Source: Variovorax sp. PBS-H4
GTDB taxonomy: Bacteria; Pseudomonadota; Gammaproteobacteria; Burkholderiales; Burkholderiaceae_C
Reading direction: 5' to 3'
DNA length: 64,000 bases
Assembly (NCBI RefSeq): GCF_901827205.1
Contig: NZ_LR594675.1
Location: 434,001 to 498,000 of the forward strand
A program made the translations under genes and the position numbers. How positions within the stretch are numbered: position 1 is the stretch's first letter; each line of letters opens with the position of its first letter. This document shows positions 25,878-33,291 of the stretch, piece after piece. Below the pieces are notes generated by a model. The model saw nothing but the letters and a program-made list of their open reading frames with translations, was not told where the DNA came from and did not search any database.

Positions 25878-27041
25878 ATGACCCAGACCCCTTCACGCAA
25901 GCTGCGCTATGCCATGGTCGGCGGCGGGCGCGATGCCTTCATCGGTGCGGTGCACCGCAAGGCCATCGCGCTCGACGGTCAAGCCGAACTGGTCGCCGGC
26001 GCCCTGTCGTCCAGCCCCGAGAAGGCGAAGGCTTCCGGGCGCGAGCTCTGGCTGGCCGACGATCGCAATCACGGCGACTGGCGAGCGCTGCTGGACGACG
26101 AATTGAAGCGCCCCCACGAAGAGCGCGTCGACTTCGTTTCCATTGTCACGCCCAACCATCTGCACTTTCCGGTGGCGCAGGCCTTTGTCGAGGCCGGCTT
26201 CCATGTGGTGTGCGACAAGCCGCTGGTGCACACCGGCGCGCAGGCCGATGCGCTGGTGGCGGCCGTGGCTCGGCAGGGCACGGTGTTTGCCGTGACCTAC
26301 AACTACACCGGCTACCCCATGGTGCGCGAGGCGCGCGAGATGGTCCTCGGCGGGCGGCTCGGCGAGATCCGCAAGGTGGTCGTCGAATACAACCAGGGCT
26401 GGCTCGCGAGCCAGCTCGAGAAGGAAGGCAACAAGCAGGCCGCCTGGCGCAGCGATCCCGCGAAGAGCGGCGCGGCCGGTGCCATCGGCGACATCGGCTC
26501 GCATGCCGAAAACCTGGTTGCTACCGTGACGGGGCTCGAGATCGAAAGCCTCTGTGCCGACCTGAGCGCGCTGGTGCCGGGCCGCCCCCTGGACGACGAC
26601 GGCAGTGTGCTGCTGCGCTTCCGCGGCGGCGCGCGCGGCGTGCTGATTGCCTCGCAAGTCAACACCGGATTGGAGAACGACCTGCGCCTTCGCGTCTCCG
26701 GCACCCAGGGCACGCTGGTCTGGCGGCAGGAGCAGCCGAGCGAACTGCTGCACCTGCCGCACGACGGACCGCGGCGCGTACTCACGCGCGGCTCGCCGTG
26801 GCTGGGCGAACCGGCGCGGCGCGCAAGCCGCCTGCCCAGCGGTCACCCGGAGGGCTTCATCGAGGCCTTCGCCAATCTGTATGCCGGCGTCGTGGCCGAC
26901 GTGCGGGCGCGGCTCGCCGGCCGGCAGGCGGACGCACTGGAGTCCGACTACCCGCGTGTGGAGGACGGCGCTCGCGGCGTGCGCTTCATCGAGCGCGTGG
27001 TGGCGTCGAGCCGCAGCGAGCAGAAGTGGACGGCGTGGTGA
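25878..27041 (+). CDS. Gfo/Idh/MocA-family NAD(P)-dependent oxidoreductase
   Basis: The protein (387 residues) has an N-terminal Rossmann domain (AMVGGGRDAFIGAVHRKA) and VCDKPLVHT, the family's EKP-type lysine motif in a DKP version, which supplies the catalytic lysine. A C-terminal beta-sheet substrate domain follows. GDIGSHAENL holds the conserved active-site Asp/His pair region. It oxidises or reduces sugars or cyclitols such as inositol. It starts 23 bases after the binding-protein gene, so it probably acts on the imported compound. The ATG at 25878 is preferred to a TTG at 25857 because it follows CGGGTACCGG and starts near the Rossmann strand. Confidence 0.85.
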   Translation: MTQTPSRKLRYAMVGGGRDAFIGAVHRKAIALDGQAELVAGALSSSPEKAKASGRELWLADDRNHGDWRALLDDELKRPHEERVDFVSIVTPNHLHFPVAQAFVEAGFHVVCDKPLVHTGAQADALVAAVARQGTVFAVTYNYTGYPMVREAREMVLGGRLGEIRKVVVEYNQGWLASQLEKEGNKQAAWRSDPAKSGAAGAIGDIGSHAENLVATVTGLEIESLCADLSALVPGRPLDDDGSVLLRFRGGARGVLIASQVNTGLENDLRLRVSGTQGTLVWRQEQPSELLHLPHDGPRRVLTRGSPWLGEPARRASRLPSGHPEGFIEAFANLYAGVVADVRARLAGRQADALESDYPRVEDGARGVRFIERVVASSRSEQKWTAW

Positions 27042-27065
27042 AGGCGCTGCCGGCCCGGGCGCGCC

Positions 27066-27866
27066 TCAGCTTGCCGCGCGCCGCTGCCCCTGGGTGATCT
27101 TGCCCTGCTTCACCGCCCATACCCTGCCGTCGGGCGTGCCCACGAACATGGGCTCGCGCGCCCACAGGCTCCAGAAGACATGGGCGTCCGTCGGGATGTT
27201 GTCCAGGACGTGCGTGACGTACAGGCCGGCCGCTCGGCGATCCTGCCGCAAAGTCAGGCAGCTGCGCGTGAAGGCGCGTTGCGCGATCACCGATGCGCCC
27301 TCGGTGATCACGCGGTAGGTGCCGCCCAGCGGAACGGTTTGGTTTCCGCTGGCCACGGGCAGCAGGTAGACCACCCATCGGTGGGGGACCTGGCTCGCAT
27401 CGGCCGGCAGGACCACTGTGTTGTATTGCTCGGCACAGGGCTGGAACCCGGACCCGACCGCCAGCTCGCGGGCGGCAGCCGCGCCTGCTTCGAACGGTGA
27501 CAGGGGCGAGGGCTGGTCGAGCGTGGTGAGCTCCCGGACCTTGTCATCTTCGGTCGATACGGCCACGCGGTAGAGCGCGGCCGGCCGCCGGTCGACGAAG
27601 GTCACGGTGATCAGGCCGTCGTGCTCTTCGGTGATCCATCCCCGCACGCGCGTGTCGTTGCGAAAGGCAGGCGTCTTGAGCACAGCGTCGGTGGCCGTGG
27701 CGATGGCGCGCTCATGCTGGAACACCGCCTTGCCCATCACTTCGGCGCTCTGCACTGCAGCGGCTTCCTGGTCCGGCGGCAGGGTAGGCAAGGGCTGCTC
27801 GGCTTCGTCCGCGCGGGCGGCGAGGCAAGCCAGCGCGAGGGCCAATACGAGGAAGAGGCGCATCAT
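27066..27866 (-). CDS. Secreted or periplasmic protein of unknown function
   Basis: The protein (266 residues) begins with a convincing signal peptide, MMRLFLVLALALACLAARA, and cleavage is likely before DEAEQ. The mature part has no recognised domain. It is a mixed alpha/beta protein with a strand pattern such as GLITVTFVDRRPAALYRVAVS and a C-terminal segment resembling a beta domain (EPMFVGTPDGRVWAVKQGKI). Two cysteines (in FQPCAEQ and SCLTLRQ) could form a disulfide. It stands convergent to the dehydrogenase gene. Three phased CGnAAn half-sites lie about 65-90 bases upstream of its start (27931-27956), similar to those before the Spy-like gene. Confidence 0.7.
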   Translation of the reverse strand: MMRLFLVLALALACLAARADEAEQPLPTLPPDQEAAAVQSAEVMGKAVFQHERAIATATDAVLKTPAFRNDTRVRGWITEEHDGLITVTFVDRRPAALYRVAVSTEDDKVRELTTLDQPSPLSPFEAGAAAARELAVGSGFQPCAEQYNTVVLPADASQVPHRWVVYLLPVASGNQTVPLGGTYRVITEGASVIAQRAFTRSCLTLRQDRRAAGLYVTHVLDNIPTDAHVFWSLWAREPMFVGTPDGRVWAVKQGKITQGQRRAAS

Positions 27867-27986
27867 GTCCCGGCAATCGAAAGCAGCGGATGCTATCGAC
27901 GGCAGTCCCAAGTCACGCAGCGCGAAGACATTTCGCGAGAGTTGCGGGACGTTCCGCGTGAACGAGTCCTCACGCGGCGCGTGAGA

Positions 27987-28538
27987 TCAAGGGTGCGCAG
28001 CGCGTTCCAGCAGCCGTGCCAGCCGCGCGAGCGCCGCCTCGGCAGAAGACTCGATCGCCGTCGAACAGGCCAGCATCAGGTTCAGGCACTGGCCCAGCCC
28101 CTCCACCATCACGCCGCTGTCGCGCTCCCGCAGGACGCCGGCCGCATCGGGGGCGCAGGGCCGCGCCGCACCCACGCGGCTGGCGTAGGTGCCCTTCGGC
28201 ACGCCATAGACCACCACCGGCTTGCCGAGTGCCACCGCAAAGCCGATCTCGAACACGGTGCCCGAGTCCGGCTCGAGGCCGCGGAAGTCCATCAGATTGG
28301 CGATCACGCCGTCGGCTTGCCGGATGAGTGCGATGTTGCCTTCGTAGATGCGGCGCGCGCGCTCGTCGTCACTGCCCGTGGCGCCGGCGTCCAGACCACC
28401 GTCCGAGGGCTCGATCCCCTCCAGGCCGAGGCGCTCACATGCGGCCTTCAGGTTCCGGTAGATCCGCTCGCAGTCGCGAAAGAAGATGTCCGGGCCGGCA
28501 AGGTAGACGCGAGGCCGGGGAGGTCGGGGCTGGTGCAT
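27987..28538 (-). CDS. Nucleoside 2-deoxyribosyltransferase family protein
   Basis: The protein has 183 residues. The N-terminal RVYLAGPDIFFRD and the central NLMDFRGLEPDSGTVFEIGFAVALGKPVVVY match the nucleoside 2-deoxyribosyltransferase fold. In that family the Glu in the GTVFEIG-type motif is the nucleophile that cleaves the glycosidic bond of deoxynucleosides. The start at 28538 (MHQPRPPRPRVYLAG) is chosen because it puts the first strand near the N-terminus; a longer frame upstream has no homology. The role is probably nucleotide salvage or pool cleaning. No functional link to its neighbours is apparent. Confidence 0.85.
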   Translation of the reverse strand: MHQPRPPRPRVYLAGPDIFFRDCERIYRNLKAACERLGLEGIEPSDGGLDAGATGSDDERARRIYEGNIALIRQADGVIANLMDFRGLEPDSGTVFEIGFAVALGKPVVVYGVPKGTYASRVGAARPCAPDAAGVLRERDSGVMVEGLGQCLNLMLACSTAIESSAEAALARLARLLERAAHP

Positions 28539-28762
28539 GGTCGAGTTCGTCGTCGCCCGGTCTTCACGGGCGAGGCTCGCATTGTCCGGCACACACAGGC
28601 CGGCCGCACGTTTGCCGCGGTTCGTAGGTCCGGTCCCACAGCAGTAACGTCCTTGCGCTGCCGGCCCATTGCCGCGGGCGAAATCAGCATTCGGTATCCG
28701 CACGTGGTCGCTGCTGCACCCGCGGGGCGCACGGACGGTGCTTTGTAGTGAAGGGGAGATGT

Positions 28763-29359
28763 ATGGACGCAGAGAACATGCAAGCCCTGTGGGTCGCGGG
28801 GATCATCCTGGTCCTTGCCCTGGTCGTTTTGGCTGCCTATCTGTTCCACCGAAGACGACAGTCCGACCAACTGGCGGCGCGCTTCGGCGACGAGTACGAA
28901 CTCGCCCTCAAGCAGCATGGCAGCCGTGCAAAGGCAGAAGCCGATCTCCGCCAGCGCGCGGCGCGGGTCGGGCAGCTGCACATCGTTGCGCTGGCACCGG
29001 GCGAGGCGGCGCGCTTCAGCAGCGCGTGGAACAGGGTGCAAGCCGAGTTCGTCGACAACCCGACCGGCGCTGTAACGCAGGCAGACCAGTTGGTGCGCGA
29101 GCTGATGCAGAAGCGCGGCTATCCGATGGGCGACTTCGAGCGCCGCGCGGCCGACATTTCGGTGGACCACCCGGCCGTGGTGAGGAACTACCGCGCGGCG
29201 CAAGCCATCCACGCGCGCACCCTCAGCGGCGAGGTCGAGACCGAGGAGCTGCGCAAGGCAGTGGTGCACTACCGTGCGCTGTTCGATGAATTGCTGGAGG
29301 TCCGCGTGGAGGACCCGCAGCGGAGCATGCCGGCCAGGCCGGTGGAGGCACGATCATGA
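28763..29359 (+). CDS. Membrane-anchored protein of unknown function, first of a related pair
   Basis: The protein (198 residues) has a single membrane helix at about 9-28 (LWVAGIILVLALVVLAAYLF) followed by a charged cytoplasmic helical domain. Residues 81-117 (EAARFSSAWNRVQAEFVDNP, then AVTQADQLVREL) and 158-180 closely resemble parts of the next gene's product, so the two share an uncharacterised domain. The ATG at 28763 follows GGGGAG at a good distance; an upstream GTG at 28748 is less likely. Its stop overlaps the next start by four bases. I do not recognise a named family. Confidence 0.75.
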   Translation: MDAENMQALWVAGIILVLALVVLAAYLFHRRRQSDQLAARFGDEYELALKQHGSRAKAEADLRQRAARVGQLHIVALAPGEAARFSSAWNRVQAEFVDNPTGAVTQADQLVRELMQKRGYPMGDFERRAADISVDHPAVVRNYRAAQAIHARTLSGEVETEELRKAVVHYRALFDELLEVRVEDPQRSMPARPVEARS

Positions 29360-29877
29360 TTTTCGATACCAGGCGTAGTGAGCGGAACGAGAGGAACGAG
29401 CGCGAAGTTGCGGCGCGCGCATTGCAAAGCCGGCAAGTCGATGCCGGCATTGCGCCGGACGACCTCGAGCGGCCGGTTGCACAACAGCCGCAACAGCAGC
29501 ACGACCCGCAGCAGTTGCAGGCCACGCAGGCTTCGCAGGTGGTGGAGCAGCAACGGCAGCCACAGCAGCCGCGCATGGCGCAGCCTGATGGCGCCGACGA
29601 ATCCCTGGCCCCGCTCTTCACGCCCGAGGCGGCGCGGGATTTCCGTGCCAGCTGGGACGCCGTACAGATCGGCTTTGTCGACGACCCGCAACGGGCGGTG
29701 CGCCAGGCCGACGAGCTGGTCCGGCAGATGCTGCAGAACCTCTCGCAGACCTTCTCCGACGAGCGCGCCGGATTGGACGCGCGCGACGCCCAGGTGGCCG
29801 ATGCCGCCTCGACGGAAAAGTTGCGCGTCGCGCTGCGTCGCTACCGCGCCTTCATGCAGCGGCTGCTCTCGTTGTGA
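29356..29877 (+). CDS. Gln-rich soluble protein of unknown function, second of a related pair
   Basis: The protein has 173 residues. An Arg/Glu-rich N-terminus (NERNEREVAARALQSRQ) is followed by a Gln/Pro-rich segment (residues 42-78, with PQQQHDPQQLQATQ). A folded region comes next, residues 91-128 (EAARDFRASWDAVQIGFVDD, then AVRQADELVRQM). That region aligns with the preceding membrane protein, as does the C-terminal TEKLRVALRRYRA. The shared pattern is W-x2-VQ-x2-FVD(N/D)P-x2-AV-x-QAD-x-LVR. There is no signal or membrane helix. The four-base overlap and shared domain suggest the two products interact, perhaps as an anchored and a soluble partner; this is inferred. Confidence 0.75.
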   Translation: MIFDTRRSERNERNEREVAARALQSRQVDAGIAPDDLERPVAQQPQQQHDPQQLQATQASQVVEQQRQPQQPRMAQPDGADESLAPLFTPEAARDFRASWDAVQIGFVDDPQRAVRQADELVRQMLQNLSQTFSDERAGLDARDAQVADAASTEKLRVALRRYRAFMQRLLSL

Positions 29878-29916
29878 GCGGAGATCCCTTCAACCTGCGA
29901 CGAAAAGGAGTGCGAC

Positions 29917-30195
29917 ATGAATGATTCCCAGAAGCCCAAGAGCCCCGACATCCAGGGCGAGGGCAATTACGAGGCCACGCGGCGCTACGACAAGGCGACG
30001 ACAGACTTCGTGAAATCGGGCAAGGTCGACCAGGCGGCGCGCGATGCGAGCCCGAAGAGCGAGGCCGAAGCCGAAGCGATGCGCAAAGCCGAGCAGGAAG
30101 GCAAGTCGCACGCGAAGGGCGAGGACCCCGCGTTGCGCAAGGGCGGCGCTTCGAACAAGGGCGGCGCTTCGAACAAGGGCGACGCCTCGAAATGA
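29917..30195 (+). CDS. Small hydrophilic repeat-tailed protein of unknown function
   Basis: The protein (92 residues) is strongly hydrophilic and probably disordered, with no cysteine. The N-terminal half contains QGEGNYEATRRYDKATTDFV, a pattern I associate with small conserved proteobacterial proteins of unknown role. The C-terminus is a near-perfect triplicate KGGASN/KGGASN/KGDASK. It follows the related pair with a 39-base gap and a ribosome site AAAAGGAG. The composition (Lys, Glu, Ala, Gly, Ser) recalls desiccation or general-stress hydrophilins. That is only a compositional resemblance. Confidence 0.7.
   Translation: MNDSQKPKSPDIQGEGNYEATRRYDKATTDFVKSGKVDQAARDASPKSEAEAEAMRKAEQEGKSHAKGEDPALRKGGASNKGGASNKGDASK
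30139..30192 (+). repeat. Three 18-bp coding tandem repeats
   Basis: The unit AAGGGCGGCGCTTCGAAC occurs exactly twice (30139-30156, 30157-30174) and once with three changes (30175-30192). It encodes KGGASN, KGGASN and KGDASK at the end of the small hydrophilic protein. The near identity of the first two copies at the base level points to recent duplication by slippage. Confidence 0.85.
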
Positions 30196-30269
30196 GGCGG
30201 GGCCGTGCGCGGAAGGGCCGGGCGGCCGTGTGCGGGGCGGCATCCGCCGCCTGAGGCCACAATCCGGCC

Positions 30270-32348
30270 ATGACCGAGCACGAGTTCCTCAATCCCTACA
30301 CCCACGGCTTCGCGCGGCTGGCTGTCGCGGTGCCGCGCAACCGGGTGGCCGACCCGGTGTTCAATACCGCCGAAACCCTGCGCCTGTACCGCCAGGCCGC
30401 GGCCGACGGCGCTGTCCTGGTGGCCTTCCCGGAGCTGGGGCTCTCGGCCTACACCTGCGACGACCTGTTCCACCAGGCTGCGCTGCTCGATGCCTGCGAG
30501 CGCGCCCTGATGGAGGTGGCCGAAGCGTCGCGCGGCATCGGCGCGGTCGCGGTCGTGGGTCTGCCGCTGCGGGTGGACCACCGGCTCTTCAACTGCGCCG
30601 CGGTCGTCGCCGGGGGGCGGGTGCTGGGTGTGCTGCCGAAGACCTACCTGCCGAACTACGGTGAGTTCTACGAGGCGCGCCAGTTCAATGGCGCCGACAC
30701 GGCCCTGGCCACGGAGCTGGTGCTCGGCGGCCAGCGCATCCCCTTCGGCAGCGACCTGCTGTTCCAGTCGCGCCAGATGCCGCTCTTCAAGCTGCATGTC
30801 GAGATCTGCGAGGACGTCTGGGTGCCCATCCCGCCGTCCAGCTACGCGGCGCTCGCGGGCGCCACGGTGCTGGTGAATCTGTCGGCCTCCAACATCACGA
30901 TCGGCAAGTCGGACTACCGGCACCGCCTGGTCAGCCTGCAATCGGCACGCTGCCTGGCGGCCTACCTCTACACCTCGGCGGGCATCGGCGAATCGACGAC
31001 CGACCTCGCATGGGACGGCCAGGCCCTGATCTACGAAAGCGGCGACCTGCTGGCCGAGAGCGAGCGCTTCAGCAACAGCTCGCACATCGTCGCAGCCGAC
31101 GTGGACCTGGAGCGCGTGTCGCGCGAACGCATGCGGCAGAACAGCTTCGGCACTTCGGTGCACAAGCACAAAGAGGCGCTCGCGGGCTGGCGCACCGTCG
31201 AGTTCGAACTGCCCGTCCCGGCGCAGGTGCCGCACGGCCTGCTGCGCCAGGTGGCGCGCTTTCCGTACGTGCCCTCGGACGCTGCAACCCGCGATGCGCG
31301 CTGCAGCGAGGTCTTCAACATCCAGGTGCAGTCCCTGGTGCAGCGCATCGAGGCGGCGCGCATCGACAAGCTGGTGATCGGCGTCTCCGGCGGGCTCGAC
31401 TCCACCCATGCGCTGCTGGTGTGCGCGCAGGCCATGGACCGGCTGGGCAAGCCGCGTTCCGACATCCTCGGCTTCACCATGCCCGGATTCGCGACCACCG
31501 GCCGCACGCTCGCGCAGGCGCACCGGCTGATGGCCAGCATCGGCTGCACGGCGCGCGAGATCGACATCCGTCCCAGCTGCCGCCAGATGCTGGAGGATCT
31601 GGGCCATCCTTTCGCGCATGGCGAGCCGCAGTACGACATCGCTTTCGAGAACGTGCAGGCCGGCGAGCGCACCAGCCACCTGTTCCGGCTTGCCAACTTC
31701 CACCAGGGCATCGTGGTGGGCACGGGCGACCTCAGCGAGCTCGCGCTCGGCTGGTGCACCTATGGCGTGGGTGACCACATGTCGCACTACAACGTGAACG
31801 CGAGCGTTCCCAAGACACTCATCAAGCACCTGGTGCATTGGGTCGAGACCACGAAGCTGCTGGGTGACGAGGGCAGTGGGGTGCTGCGCGACATCCTCGA
31901 GACCGAGGTCAGCCCGGAGCTGATCCCGACGGCGGATGCGCCTGCGGCGGGCGAGGGCGCCGAAGCCCAGCCGGGCCAGCGCACGGAGGACACCATCGGT
32001 CCCTACGAGCTGCAGGACTTCCACCTGTACTACACGCTGCGCTATGGCTTCAGGCCGAGCAAGGTCGCCTTCCTGGCCCACGCTGCCTGGAGCGACCGCA
32101 CCCGCGGACGCTGGCCCGACGAGCTGCAGAAGGAACGCAACGAGTACGGGCTGGCCGACATCAAGCGTCACCTCGGCACGTTCCTCTACCGCTTCTTCAA
32201 GACGAGCCAGTTCAAGCGCTCCTGCGTGCCGAACTCGCCCAAGGTCGGCTCGGGCGGCTCGCTGTCGCCGCGAGGCGATTGGCGCGCGCCCAGCGATTCG
32301 GAAGCCGAGGTCTGGCTGGAAGACCTGAAGCGTGTGCCGGTGCCCTGA
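30270..32348 (+). CDS. nadE: Glutamine-dependent NAD+ synthetase (long, mycobacterial-type)
   Basis: The enzyme (692 residues) amidates nicotinic acid adenine dinucleotide, the last step of NAD synthesis, using ammonia from glutamine. The N-terminal nitrilase-like glutaminase has the Glu55 (FPELG), Lys124 (LPKTYLP) and Cys180 (HVEICEDVW) triad. The C-terminal synthetase has the PP-loop GVSGGLDSTHAL at about 371. The length and N-terminus (NPYTHGFARLAVAVPR) match the roughly 680-residue type known from Mycobacterium, not the shorter 540-residue type of many proteobacteria. No obvious cofactor genes are adjacent. Confidence 0.9.
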   Translation: MTEHEFLNPYTHGFARLAVAVPRNRVADPVFNTAETLRLYRQAAADGAVLVAFPELGLSAYTCDDLFHQAALLDACERALMEVAEASRGIGAVAVVGLPLRVDHRLFNCAAVVAGGRVLGVLPKTYLPNYGEFYEARQFNGADTALATELVLGGQRIPFGSDLLFQSRQMPLFKLHVEICEDVWVPIPPSSYAALAGATVLVNLSASNITIGKSDYRHRLVSLQSARCLAAYLYTSAGIGESTTDLAWDGQALIYESGDLLAESERFSNSSHIVAADVDLERVSRERMRQNSFGTSVHKHKEALAGWRTVEFELPVPAQVPHGLLRQVARFPYVPSDAATRDARCSEVFNIQVQSLVQRIEAARIDKLVIGVSGGLDSTHALLVCAQAMDRLGKPRSDILGFTMPGFATTGRTLAQAHRLMASIGCTAREIDIRPSCRQMLEDLGHPFAHGEPQYDIAFENVQAGERTSHLFRLANFHQGIVVGTGDLSELALGWCTYGVGDHMSHYNVNASVPKTLIKHLVHWVETTKLLGDEGSGVLRDILETEVSPELIPTADAPAAGEGAEAQPGQRTEDTIGPYELQDFHLYYTLRYGFRPSKVAFLAHAAWSDRTRGRWPDELQKERNEYGLADIKRHLGTFLYRFFKTSQFKRSCVPNSPKVGSGGSLSPRGDWRAPSDSEAEVWLEDLKRVPVP

Positions 32349-32432
32349 AGGAGATGGGGCTGCTGCTGGCGTATCACTGGAGTACCTTCGCCTTCGGCCG
32401 CGGTGCCATTCGCCTTCGGAGCGGCCGGTCGG

Positions 32433-33044
32433 CTACGGTTCTTGCACCGCCGCCGTGCGCAGCGTGATCGAATAGCGCAGCGACTGGACCGGCGTCACGC
32501 GGTGCTGCCAGCGCCACCGCGCAGGCCCACGCATGCGATAGATCGAACGCGGCTCCACCACCAGGTCGATGTGCGGGCTCGGGCGGCCTTGCGGATCTCT
32601 GGCCGGCGGATAGGGCCTGAACTGCATCAGGCCCGCTCCCAGCAGCGAGATGCCCACGACCTGCTCGAATTCCGGCACGTCGCGGTGCCAGCCCAGCGGC
32701 GTGCCGGGGCGGTATTCGGCCACCAGCACGTGCACCAGCATCTCGGGCGCCACCTTCATCCACCGTGCCACCTTGTCGCGCAACGGCACCAGCTGGGGTG
32801 GGAGGTCCGGCGAAGGCCGCAGCCGGTTGGCGTCGAAGTCGTAGTGGCCGCCGAAGCTGATGCCGCGGCGCCGCGCCGTGTAGTCCTTGTAGCGCATCTC
32901 TTCGAGCGGCAGGGCCTGCACGATGCGAAGCAGCTCGCGCTCCTCGCCGGTGTCGAGAAAGCCCGCTTCATAGCGCCATCCCTCGATCAGGACGGCCGGC
33001 GTTTCACCAAAGAGCGCGGACTGCGCGGGATGCGTCGCGGCCAT
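32433..33044 (-). CDS. AlkB-family 2-oxoglutarate/Fe(II)-dependent dioxygenase
   Basis: The protein has 203 residues. The iron ligands are visible as the HRD pair in PLGWHRDVPEFE and a distal His in RWQHRVTPV. RYSITLR supplies the arginines that bind 2-oxoglutarate and substrate. The layout fits the AlkB-like group that repairs alkylated nucleic acid bases, of the shorter type that lacks the zinc features of ALKBH8-like proteins. It is divergent from the ligase-associated repair cluster that begins 248 bases away and convergent to nadE. It is therefore plausibly part of a DNA repair neighbourhood. Confidence 0.82.
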   Translation of the reverse strand: MAATHPAQSALFGETPAVLIEGWRYEAGFLDTGEERELLRIVQALPLEEMRYKDYTARRRGISFGGHYDFDANRLRPSPDLPPQLVPLRDKVARWMKVAPEMLVHVLVAEYRPGTPLGWHRDVPEFEQVVGISLLGAGLMQFRPYPPARDPQGRPSPHIDLVVEPRSIYRMRGPARWRWQHRVTPVQSLRYSITLRTAAVQEP

Positions 33045-33291
33045 GCGTCTCCTGGGCGTCGGGCGGGGTCTTCACAAGCTTCACTCCTGCGTCATGTGCC
33101 TGGTCGGAGGTTCACGGTAGGAGCGCCGGCTGCGCCCGGGTGTAGGAGATCGACTCTCGGGCCTGCGCGCCAAGCCGAACTGCCCAGTCTTGTGAAGGCG
33201 ATGGCGCGGATGATCGGCGAAGCCCGGGCATCGCGGGCGCGACGCGGGCCTACACGCGCGCCGTCGGCGGCGGGGCTAGCATGACTGCCCC

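Noticed and set aside
33045..33291. A possible regulatory RNA or gene in the 247-base gap between the AlkB-like and exonuclease genes
   Set aside because: GC-rich sequence with short inverted repeats but no stable long hairpin with a T tract, and no open frame with a ribosome site; nothing beyond divergent promoters can be supported.
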